A DNA stretch of 64,000 nucleotides from positions 17,491 through 81,490 of the forward strand of contig JBBROA010000003.1 in assembly GCA_038229875.1 (NCBI GenBank). The letters run 5' to 3'. Shown piece after piece: positions 17,496 through 24,942 of the stretch (within the stretch, counting starts at the first letter, position 1; every line of letters begins with the position of its first letter). The position numbers and the translations under genes are program-made. Below the pieces are notes generated by a model that searched no databases, was not told the origin of the DNA, and was given only the letters and a program-made list of their open reading frames with translations. The stretch comes from JALYUA01 sp038229875 (GTDB taxonomy: Bacteria; Acidobacteriota; Thermoanaerobaculia; UBA5066; Gp7-AA6).

Positions 17496-18647
17496 TCAAC
17501 CAGCAGGGAGAACGGCGACGACTTCGAACCCGGCGCCGGGCTCCGACCGCACCGAAAGCCGGCCGCCGCGCTCTTCGAGGCGCTCGCGCATCCCCATCAG
17601 GCCGACGCCCGGACCCGGGGCCGAGGAGCCCTGCCCGTCGTCTCGCGCCTGGATCTCGATCGCCCCGCCGTTCGACACCACGTTCAGCCAGAGGTTCTCC
17701 GCGCGCGAGTGTTTGACGGCGTTCGTGATGATCTCCTGCGCGCAGCGGAGCAGGATCTGGGCGGAGCCTGGATCCGACACGGCGAGGTTCTCCGCGAATT
17801 CGACGTGGATGCGGGGGCTCGGGATGCCCTCGGCAAGCCGGCGGATCGCCGTGTCCAGGCGGATCTCGTCGCCGCCGGAGCGCAGGGCGCGCACGGCGTC
17901 GCGGATCTGGCCGAGGAGCTCGCGCGAGCGGTCTCGCGCGGCCTCGATCTGCGCGTGCGCCGGACCCGACACCTGGTGCCTCGCGACTTCGAGGTTCAGC
18001 GCGAGCGCCGTCAGGTGGTGGCCGAGAACGTCGTGGAGGTCGCGCGCAATGCGGAGGCGCTCGGACATCCGATGGCTTTCCGCGAGGAGGTCGCGAGTGG
18101 CGTGCAGCTCCGCATTGACCCGCGCGAGCCCCTGCCGCGCCGCCCCCTCGCGCGCGAGCAGGTGCGCCGTCCAGAACGCGAGCAGCTGGAAGGGGAAATA
18201 GGCGCCCGCGATCATGATCCCGGAGTGCACGCTCCAGTGAAGTGACATTCCGAGAAAAAAGAGCGCGCTCTGCGCGACGATCCAGGAGACCCCCGCGGCG
18301 GGTGAAAGCCGGCCGCCGAGCTGGATGGCGACCAGCACCATCAGCGCACCCTCGAGTCCGTAACAGGGCGGGAGGGCGACGAGCGCCAGCACGGCCGCCG
18401 ACTGAGCGGCGAGCAGGAGGAGGGCTCCGCGGCGGTCCCGCTCGAATCGCCCTCCGCGCGAAGTGATCGAGTAGGCGACGGCAAAGAGAAGGAACGCGGC
18501 GACCCACGCGGCGAACCCGAGGGCGCTCGAACCGGAAGCCCGCGCCTGGCTGAAACTGGTCAGGACCGGGAATCCGACGAGGATCCACACGGCCCCTCCC
18601 GCCAGCCGGAGCAGGCGCGGGTACTCGGCCGGGAAGGTCCCGTTCAT
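17496..18647 (-). CDS. sensor histidine kinase, HisKA_3 type
   Basis: 383 residues from ATG 18647. The N-terminal 165 residues hold about five TM segments with almost no periplasmic domain, which suggests sensing within the membrane. The dimerisation/phospho-acceptor region has the HisKA_3 box RIARDLHDVLGHHLTALALN (His205). The ATPase domain shows EIITNAVKHSRA (N-box) and DDGQG plus GVGLMGMRERLEERGG (G-boxes). It pairs with the NarL-type regulator immediately downstream, as in DesK- or NarX-like systems. The signal is not known. Confidence 0.92.
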   Translation of the reverse strand: MNGTFPAEYPRLLRLAGGAVWILVGFPVLTSFSQARASGSSALGFAAWVAAFLLFAVAYSITSRGGRFERDRRGALLLLAAQSAAVLALVALPPCYGLEGALMVLVAIQLGGRLSPAAGVSWIVAQSALFFLGMSLHWSVHSGIMIAGAYFPFQLLAFWTAHLLAREGAARQGLARVNAELHATRDLLAESHRMSERLRIARDLHDVLGHHLTALALNLEVARHQVSGPAHAQIEAARDRSRELLGQIRDAVRALRSGGDEIRLDTAIRRLAEGIPSPRIHVEFAENLAVSDPGSAQILLRCAQEIITNAVKHSRAENLWLNVVSNGGAIEIQARDDGQGSSAPGPGVGLMGMRERLEERGGRLSVRSEPGAGFEVVAVLPAG

Positions 18648-18679
18648 TGGAGTGTCGAAAGTATAGGGGCGGCGCACCG

Positions 18680-18726
18680 CCGGCACGTGCCGGAAGTCAC
18701 GTTTGTCGGGGAGGGACTTCCGGCAC
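18680..18726. promoter_or_regulatory. palindrome and inverted repeats in a divergent promoter
   Basis: CCGGCACGTGCCGG (18680-18693) is a perfect 14-bp palindrome. Its right half is part of a 12-bp inverted repeat, GTGCCGGAAGTC (18687-18698) with GACTTCCGGCAC (18715-18726), 16 nt apart. This gives three CCGGCAC half-sites between the kinase start and the secreted gene at 18784. It is the likely operator of the adjacent response regulator. A hairpin in the leader RNA is the alternative reading. Confidence 0.5.
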
Positions 18727-18783
18727 ATGCGCCGCATGCCCGCGGCGCAGACACTCAACACGCACCCCACAAAAGGACACCCC

Positions 18784-19161
18784 ATGCGAAAAAAGCTCGC
18801 CTTCGGCTCGATCGTCCTGCTGATCCTCGTCGCTCTCCAGGCCGCCCGCACCGCCGCGGAAGAACAGCCCCCGGAGGTCACGCTCGAGGGCACGGTCGTG
18901 GACCTGCACTGCTACGTCACACACGGGATCCACGACGCCGGCCACACCGCGTGCGCGAACGCGTGCATCGCTCGCGGAGTGCCCGCCGGCTTCCACTCGC
19001 AGGACGGAACTCTTTACGTTCTCTTCGAGGAAAAGCCGTTCTCGGTGAAGGAGCGGGTCGCCAATTTCGCCGACGTTCCCGCCACGGTGCGCGGGAGGGT
19101 CTCGGTCCGCAACGGAGTGAAGGGCATCCAGATCAGCTCGATCGAACGGAAGAAGGCGTAG
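18784..19161 (+). CDS. small secreted Cys/His-rich protein
   Basis: 125 residues from ATG 18784. A signal peptide (LAFGSIVLLILVALQAA) precedes the opening VTLEGTVVDLHCYVTHG. The core carries DLHCYVTHGIHDAGHTAC, then ANACIARGVPAGF: three Cys and three or four His in about 25 residues, followed by a small OB-like strand set (VPATVRGRVSV...IQISSIE). Secreted acidobacterial proteins with this DLxCYxxHG...HxxCAxxCI pattern are common but unnamed. Metal or haem binding is a reasonable guess, no more. It is divergent from the two-component system and shares the repeat-containing promoter region, so it may be its target. Confidence 0.75.
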   Translation: MRKKLAFGSIVLLILVALQAARTAAEEQPPEVTLEGTVVDLHCYVTHGIHDAGHTACANACIARGVPAGFHSQDGTLYVLFEEKPFSVKERVANFADVPATVRGRVSVRNGVKGIQISSIERKKA

Positions 19162-19229
19162 CGACACCGTCTCCCCCCGCGCCGCACGAGACCCCCTCGA
19201 CTGATAGGCAGGGAGGAACCTTTCGGGCC

Positions 19230-19504
19230 GTCTCTCCCCCCCGCGCGCGGGGATAGCGAGGTAGCGCGCGATCACCACAGTGGTGGATGCGCTCGCCCCG
19301 AGAGGAGTCTCCCGACCAGAGGGAGGGAGGAGCCTCTCGGGGCGGGAGCGTGAGCGAACGCAGTGAGCGGAAGCGACGTGGGGGCGGGAGCCGAAGCGAA
19401 CGGAGGGAGCAGGCCGGCGGTCGAGGCCGCATCCGGCCGAGCCGCCGGCCGGTGCCTTCGCCGCGCACGGCGAAGGCAGCTCCCGCAGTGAGCGAAGGCG
19501 ACGG
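19230..19504 (+). repeat. copy A of the three-hairpin intergenic element
   Basis: This fills most of the 400-bp gap before the Xaa-Pro peptidase gene. H1: GCCCCGAGAGG (19295-19305) pairs with CCTCTCGGGGC (19333-19343). H2: GGCCGGCGG (19412-19420) pairs with CCGCCGGCC (19442-19450). H3: TGCCTTCGCCG (19453-19463) pairs with CGGCGAAGGCA (19468-19478). The constant linkers GAACGGAGGGA and TCCCGCAGTGAGCG are present. This copy has an extra, partly duplicated linker between H1 and H2. A C-rich/G-rich stem (19233-19260) lies upstream. See copies B, C and D. Confidence 0.8.
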
Positions 19505-19562
19505 ACGCTTCGCTACAATTCAGCCTTCTTCGATTCCTTTCCTGATTCAAGGAGGCTGTTCG

Positions 19563-21035
19563 ATGACGACTCGACGTCTCGTCCTTTCGCGTCTGCTCGC
19601 CGTTGGCTTCCTGGGGGCGGCGATCGCCGCCGGCGCCCGGGGGCAGGAGGGCTTCTCTCCCTTTACCTCGGACTATCCGCCGGAGGAATTCGCCGCGAGG
19701 CGCGGCCGGGTCTTCGACGCGATCGGAAAGTCCGGGTTCGCCGTGATCGTCGGGGCGCCCACGCAGGTCGGGTACATCCGGTTCCGGCAATCGAACGACT
19801 TCTACTACCTGTGCGGCGTCGAGATCCCGAACGCCTATCTGCTCCTGGACGGCACGAACCGGAAAACCACGCTGTATCTGCCGCACCGCAACGAGTCGCG
19901 CGAAAAAGGCGAAGGCAAGGTGCTGTCCTCCGAGGACGCCGAGGAGGTGCGAAAATTGTCCGGCGTCGACACGGTCTCCGCGCCCGATCTTCTCGCCGAG
20001 GCGTTCATGCGGCTGCTCCACCGCTCGAACGTGCGCGCCGCGTGGACGCCTCTCTCGCCGGCCGAGGGCTTCGCGGTCAGCCGCGACCTGGGGCTTCGCC
20101 GAATCGCCGACATCGCGTCCGACCCGTGGGACGGAAGCGCTTCCCGCGAAGGGCGGTTCGCGGCTCTTCTCCGGGAACGCTTCCCGCAGTTCGAACTGAA
20201 GGACCTCACCCCGACGCTCGATTCCCTGCGGCTCCTCAAAAGCCCGCGGGAAATTGCGATGGTCCGCCGCGCCACCCGACTCTCCGGCCTCGCGCTGATG
20301 GAGGGCATGCGCTCCACGCGCCCGGGCCAATACGAGCGCGAGCTCGACGGCATGGCGAGGTTCATCTACTACCGCAATGGCGCGCAGGGTGAGGCGTACT
20401 ACTCGCTCATCGCGAGCGGCCACAACGCCTGGTGGCCGCACTACAACGCCGGCCGCCGGAAGATGGAAGACGGGGACTTCCTCCTCATGGACTTCGCCCC
20501 GGACGTCGGCTACGCCATGAGCGACGTCACCCGCATGTGGCCGGTCAACGGCAGGTTTTCGGCATGGCAGCGCGAGCTTTACGAGTTTTACCTCGCCTGC
20601 TACGAAGCGATCCTGCACTCGATCCGGCCGAACGTCACCGCGGCCGCCTGCATGCAGGACGCGGCGAAGAAAATGGACGGGATCCTCGCCTCGGCGAAAT
20701 TCTCAAAGGACACATATAGCAAGGCAGCGAAGGCCTTCGTCGACGAATACCGGACGTCCGCGGGACGGCCGGACGCGGCCCTGGGCCACTGGGTCGGCAT
20801 GGCGACGCACGACGACGGGCCGCACGACGGGCCGCTGCGCCCCGGCATGGTCTTTACGATCGAGCCGGCGCTGCGCGTTCCGGAAGAGAAGATCTATGTG
20901 CGGCTCGAGGACGTCGTCGTGATCACCGAGAAGGGAACGGACATCCTGTCCGACTTCGTTCCACGCGACATCGCGCGCATCGAGAAGCTCATGACCGAGA
21001 ACGGGCTTCTGAAGTCCTATCCGCGGGAGGAATGA
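19563..21035 (+). CDS. secreted Xaa-Pro aminopeptidase (M24 family)
   Basis: 490 residues from ATG 19563, with AGGAGG upstream. A signal peptide (LLAVGFLGAAIAAGARG) puts it in the periplasm or outside, unlike cytosolic PepP. An N-terminal creatinase-like domain (to about residue 225) is followed by the pita-bread catalytic domain with all five metal ligands: Asp310, Asp321, His409, Glu434 and Glu449. It should remove N-terminal residues that precede proline, using two Mn or Co ions. A TACAAT box at 19514-19519 may be its -10. The following FKBP-type proline isomerase, also secreted, may act with it on proline-rich peptides. Confidence 0.92.
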   Translation: MTTRRLVLSRLLAVGFLGAAIAAGARGQEGFSPFTSDYPPEEFAARRGRVFDAIGKSGFAVIVGAPTQVGYIRFRQSNDFYYLCGVEIPNAYLLLDGTNRKTTLYLPHRNESREKGEGKVLSSEDAEEVRKLSGVDTVSAPDLLAEAFMRLLHRSNVRAAWTPLSPAEGFAVSRDLGLRRIADIASDPWDGSASREGRFAALLRERFPQFELKDLTPTLDSLRLLKSPREIAMVRRATRLSGLALMEGMRSTRPGQYERELDGMARFIYYRNGAQGEAYYSLIASGHNAWWPHYNAGRRKMEDGDFLLMDFAPDVGYAMSDVTRMWPVNGRFSAWQRELYEFYLACYEAILHSIRPNVTAAACMQDAAKKMDGILASAKFSKDTYSKAAKAFVDEYRTSAGRPDAALGHWVGMATHDDGPHDGPLRPGMVFTIEPALRVPEEKIYVRLEDVVVITEKGTDILSDFVPRDIARIEKLMTENGLLKSYPREE

Positions 21036-21121
21036 GAGGAACAGTTGTCTGCTGTCCGCCCGATGGAAGACCTGATAACTTCACGCCGCATTTTCTAATG
21101 ACCAAAAAGGACAATCGAAGA

Positions 21122-21601
21122 ATGAAAAACAGAGCGTCCCTGCTTCTTGCCGGCGCCGCGGCCCTGGCCTTCGCGGCTCTGCCGGTCTCCGGCTCCCAGA
21201 AGGACAACGCCGCGCCCTCGAAGGATGCGGAGAAAAAGAGCGAGAGCAAGATGACGAAGACGTCGAGCGGCCTCCAGTACGAGGACACCGTGCCCGGCAC
21301 GGGCGAGTCGCCCAAGAGCGGACAGACCTGCGTGATGCATTACACGGGCTGGCTCTGGGAGAACGGCGCGAAGGGAAAGAAGTTCGACAGCTCGGTCGAC
21401 CGCGGCAAGCCCTTCGAGTTCGTGATCGGCCAGGGGCAGGTCATCAAGGGATGGGATGAGGGCGTTTCGACGATGAAGGTGGGCGGCAAGCGCACCCTCC
21501 TGATTCCGCCGACGCTCGGTTACGGCGCCCGCGGGGCCGGCGGTGTCATCCCGCCGAACGCGACGCTCGTCTTCGAAGTCGAGCTCCTCGGCGTCAAGTA
21601 A
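21122..21601 (+). CDS. FKBP-type peptidyl-prolyl cis-trans isomerase, exported
   Basis: 159 residues. ATG 21122 gives a clean signal peptide (RASLLLAGAAALAFAALPVSG); in-frame ATGs at 21032 and 21098 would put an unlikely leader in front of it. The FKBP domain runs from about residue 55: KTSSGLQYEDTVPGTGESPK, VMHYTGWLWENG, FEFVIGQGQVIKGWDEGVSTM and IPPTLGYGARGAGGVIPPNA are the family strands and active-site loops. It catalyses proline isomerisation of exported proteins. It lies on the same strand, 86 nt after the Xaa-Pro peptidase. Confidence 0.92.
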   Translation: MKNRASLLLAGAAALAFAALPVSGSQKDNAAPSKDAEKKSESKMTKTSSGLQYEDTVPGTGESPKSGQTCVMHYTGWLWENGAKGKKFDSSVDRGKPFEFVIGQGQVIKGWDEGVSTMKVGGKRTLLIPPTLGYGARGAGGVIPPNATLVFEVELLGVK

Positions 21602-21613
21602 GACGGGTCAGGG

Positions 21614-21649
21614 GTCAGGGGTCAGGCCGTCCAACACCTGACCCCTGAC
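21614..21649. terminator. 13-bp perfect hairpin between convergent genes
   Basis: GTCAGGGGTCAGG (21614-21626) pairs perfectly with CCTGACCCCTGAC (21637-21649) around a 10-nt loop. It lies between the stops of the FKBP gene and the convergent ferritin-like gene. There is no T-tract, so it may end transcription from both sides or only protect 3' ends. Confidence 0.4.
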
Positions 21650-21664
21650 AACCCGCTAAACCCG

Positions 21665-22144
21665 CTAACAGTTCCTTCCGCCGGGGGTCTCCCGGCCGAT
21701 CACGCGATGGAAATACTCCTCGTGCTCGACTTCAACCGCCGCCATTTCCCGAAGATCCGGCAGGAAGTCCTCGAGTCCCAGCTCGTGGGCCCAGCCGGCC
21801 GCCTTCTCGTACTCGCAGACATTCTTCGTCTCGAGCCTGCCGGCCAGAAACATCGGCAGGAACCGGCCCGTGAATCCGCAGAGAAACGAGAGGATGTGGC
21901 CGACGGCGCTCGCCCGCGCCTCGCGGATTGGAAGCGGACGGGCGCCGAGCCGCTCGAGTAACTGGCCGACCTTTCGGCGATGGACCCACTCGTCATTTTC
22001 GATGCGGAGGATCATCGTCCGTTCCTCCGGGTTCGAAACGGAACGGGCGTGCCCCTGATACGCGAGCGCGGCCGCTTTCTCCCCGGAGTAGGCGAGCTGG
22101 AGAAGCCGGACGAGCTGCCGGCGGACTTCCGATGCGGCCGTCAT
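21665..22144 (-). CDS. ferritin-like di-iron protein
   Basis: 159 residues, all helical. Carboxylate/His ligands are placed as in ferritin-like four-helix bundles: Glu22 in SGEKAAALAYQGH, Glu52-x-x-His55 in NDEWVHRR, Glu111/Glu113 in NVCEYEKAAGWAH, and E-x-x-H again in EVEHEEYFHRV. The middle helix pair is hydrophobic (GHILSFLCGFTGRFLPMFLAG), which suggests membrane association as in Coq7/demethoxyubiquinone hydroxylase relatives. The oxidation reaction is unknown. It is a single gene, divergent from the E1 dehydrogenase gene. Confidence 0.78.
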   Translation of the reverse strand: MTAASEVRRQLVRLLQLAYSGEKAAALAYQGHARSVSNPEERTMILRIENDEWVHRRKVGQLLERLGARPLPIREARASAVGHILSFLCGFTGRFLPMFLAGRLETKNVCEYEKAAGWAHELGLEDFLPDLREMAAVEVEHEEYFHRVIGRETPGGRNC

Positions 22145-22436
22145 GGCGCCTCAGTCTAGTCGCGGGGGGTCGCCTGAAGCAGAGTGGAGAGCTCGGGGCC
22201 AGGATCAGCGGTCGGCGTCAGGCGGAAACTGGTTCGACCCGCCGTCGGCTCCCGGGTTTTCCTCGGAAACCCCGGCTGGCCGATCCGGGGCGGGCCACGG
22301 TCCGGCCGGCGTCGCGAAAGCCCTTCGCGGCGGCCGGTCCTCCGAAACTGTCGAAAACGGGCTCGGCGAGGACCGGCGGGCTGCGACGATCCGGGGACGG
22401 GTGGAGTCGGCTAACATTCGACGCGTGGAAAGATCG

Positions 22437-24938
22437 GTGAACTCTGCCCCTCCTGCCCCTCCCGCCTCATCCGTAACCGCGCCGCCGCGCTCCTCGTTGC
22501 CCGAGCGCTTCGCCGCGTTCGTGGCGGAGAGGCATCCGTTCGCCCTGCCGCCGGCGACCGCCGCCTTTTCCCGCGCGTGCCCGAAGGATCCCGGCCGGGA
22601 CGCGGCCGCGATCGACGCTCTCCGGCCGGCACTCGCCGACGCGCTTGCCCGGGAGCTCGCGGGAACAGCGCCGGAGGGCCTCCCCGAGTCCACTCCGGGA
22701 GTCAGCGTCGACGAGCGTCTCGGGTCCGCGAAAGAGGAGCTGCTCGAATCCTGCGACGGGTTCCTCCGCCGGGAGGCGATCGCCGCCTCGCTGACCCGCG
22801 ACGAGCGCATCGAGATGCTGCGCGGGATGATTCTCACGCGCGCCACAGATAACCGTCTGAAGGCATTCTTCTCGGGCGGAGAAGTTCGGTATCGGGGGGT
22901 CTCCTTTCAGGGCAAAGGCTTCCGGTCTCTCGGGCAGGAGGCGATCTACGCCGCGCCCCTCCGATTGCGCCGCGGCTCCGGCTATCGCTCGCCCGAAGGC
23001 GCGTGGCGCGGAGACGTCGTCGCCCCGCTAATCCGCGACCTCGGCGCCGAGCTCGCGATGCGCCCGGACCCCGAGTCGGTGCGCCTCGTCCTCGCCGCGC
23101 AGATGGGGAAAGCGGGCTCGCCCATGCAGGGGAAGGACCTCCACGTCGGAGACTTTTCCTGGGGCGTCCTCCCCGCGTCCGCCCCCCTCGCGGTTTCTTC
23201 TCTCACGGTCGCGGGCCTGGCGATGGCTTTTTCCCGCGACGGCTCGGGCCGCGTGGCGGTGTCGTTCATCGGCGAGGGAGGGACTTCGCTCGGCGAATGG
23301 CACGAGGCGATCAATCTCTGCGCCGCGCGCCGGCTGCCCGCCATCTTCTGCGTCCAGAACAATCAGACGGCGCTCTCGACACCCGTGCCCGACCAGTCGG
23401 CCGTGCGCGTGTTCGCGGAAAAGGCCGCGGGTTACGGAATTCCGGGGATGACGATCGACGGCACCGACCCCGAGGCGATCGCGGCGGCGTTCACGTGGGC
23501 CGCCGAGCGCGCGCGGCAGGGCCTCGGCCCCGCGCTGATCGAGCTCGTCTGCATGCGCATGTGCGGGCACGCGCACCACGACGACATGCTCTACCTCGGC
23601 AAAGAGCCGCCGATCTCTTGGGACTACCCGCGTCCTTCTGAAGGCGGCTACGCGAATCGCGAGCTGTACGAGTTCTGGTCGCGCCGCGAGCCGATCGCGG
23701 CGTACGCCGCCCGGCTCGAAGCGGAGGGGATCCTGGCGCCCGGAGACCTCGACCGGTTCCGGCGCGAGGCGGACGCGCTCGTCGAGGAGCAGGCAAGCAA
23801 GGTCATCGAAGCGCCGTGGCCGGAGCCGGAGACCGCCGGGACCGGCGTCTTCGCGGGAGAGCCGGGGCGGCGGAGGGCGGAGCCGCTCGAACCGGGGTCC
23901 CGCCGCGGAACGACGGCGCCTCTGCCCGCGGTTGAGACCGGGCCTCCTTTTGATCCGAAGGGACGCACCCTCCTCGAAGCGGTCATGCTCGGGGTCGGAG
24001 ACGCTCTCGAAGCTGATCCCCGGGTGTTCGTCTACGGCGAAGACGTCGGCGGAAAATACGGAAACGCTTTTCTCCTTCTGCGGCCGCTGCTTCAAAAGCA
24101 CGGCGACCGGATCCTGAACTCGCCGCTCGCGGAAGGCGCCGTTCTCGGCGTCTGCGTCGGTTCCGCGCTCGCGGGACAGCGCCCGATCGGGGAGATGCAG
24201 TTCAACGACTTCGTCGCGACGGGCTTCAACCAGCTCGTCAACAACGCGGCGAAGATCCGCTACCGCTGGGGCGCTTCCGTTCCGATGGTGGTCCGCATGC
24301 CGTGGGGCGGCCTGCGGCACGCGGGCCCGTACCACAGCCAGAACACCGAGCCCTGGTTCTACCGGACGCCAGGACTCAAAATCGTGGTGCCTTCAACGCC
24401 CGCGGACGCTCGCGCGCTGATGGCGGCTGCGGTCGCGGATCCGGACCCGGTCCTCTACTACGAGCACATCGCGCTCTACCGGGATCCCCGGATCAAACAG
24501 CTGCGTCCCGAGGAGGCGCCCGCTCCGCTGCCGATTGGCAAGGCGGCCCTGCGGCGCGCCGGAGGAGACCTCGCGATCATTTCGTACGGCGCGTACGTCC
24601 ACGTCGCCCTCCGCGTGGCGGCAAAGCTCTCCGCCGGCGGAATCGAATCGTCCGTGCTCGACCTGCGAAGCCTCGTGCCGCTCGACCGCGAAGCGGTGCT
24701 TTCGGTAGCGCGGCACTGCCATCGCGTGCTGATCGTTCACGAGGACTCGAGGACCGGTGGTATCGGCGAGAGCGTCGCTTCCATCGTCCAGGAGGAAGCG
24801 TTCGAGCACCTGGACGCGCCGGTGCGGATCATCGGCGCACTCGACACTCCGGTCCCCTACTCTCCGCCGCTCGAAGATTTCTTTCTCCCGTCGGAAGACG
24901 AAATCGAGCGGGCCGCCCGTCTTCTCGTGTCGTACTAG
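22437..24938 (+). CDS. 2-oxoacid dehydrogenase E1, alpha and beta subunits fused
   Basis: 833 residues from GTG 22437 (earlier in-frame GTGs at 22401 and 22425 are possible). The alpha half has the thiamine-diphosphate region EGGTSLGEWHEAINLCAARR, QNNQTALSTPV and MRMCGHAHHDDM. The beta half begins near GRTLLEAVMLGVGDALEADP and shows VYGEDVGGKYG, MQFNDFVATGFNQLVNNAAK, a GPYHSQ loop and a transketolase C-terminal domain (SVLDLRSLVPLDREAV). In most bacteria these are two genes, so this is a fusion. It decarboxylates a branched-chain or similar 2-oxoacid and passes the acyl group to an E2 lipoyl protein. No E2 or E3 gene is adjacent. Confidence 0.9.
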   Translation: MNSAPPAPPASSVTAPPRSSLPERFAAFVAERHPFALPPATAAFSRACPKDPGRDAAAIDALRPALADALARELAGTAPEGLPESTPGVSVDERLGSAKEELLESCDGFLRREAIAASLTRDERIEMLRGMILTRATDNRLKAFFSGGEVRYRGVSFQGKGFRSLGQEAIYAAPLRLRRGSGYRSPEGAWRGDVVAPLIRDLGAELAMRPDPESVRLVLAAQMGKAGSPMQGKDLHVGDFSWGVLPASAPLAVSSLTVAGLAMAFSRDGSGRVAVSFIGEGGTSLGEWHEAINLCAARRLPAIFCVQNNQTALSTPVPDQSAVRVFAEKAAGYGIPGMTIDGTDPEAIAAAFTWAAERARQGLGPALIELVCMRMCGHAHHDDMLYLGKEPPISWDYPRPSEGGYANRELYEFWSRREPIAAYAARLEAEGILAPGDLDRFRREADALVEEQASKVIEAPWPEPETAGTGVFAGEPGRRRAEPLEPGSRRGTTAPLPAVETGPPFDPKGRTLLEAVMLGVGDALEADPRVFVYGEDVGGKYGNAFLLLRPLLQKHGDRILNSPLAEGAVLGVCVGSALAGQRPIGEMQFNDFVATGFNQLVNNAAKIRYRWGASVPMVVRMPWGGLRHAGPYHSQNTEPWFYRTPGLKIVVPSTPADARALMAAAVADPDPVLYYEHIALYRDPRIKQLRPEEAPAPLPIGKAALRRAGGDLAIISYGAYVHVALRVAAKLSAGGIESSVLDLRSLVPLDREAVLSVARHCHRVLIVHEDSRTGGIGESVASIVQEEAFEHLDAPVRIIGALDTPVPYSPPLEDFFLPSEDEIERAARLLVSY

Positions 24939-24942
24939 CAAG

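Noticed and set aside
22145..22436. Extension of the E1 frame to 22143
   Set aside because: The extra residues are Ser/Gly/Arg-rich and overlap the promoter region of the divergent ferritin-like gene.
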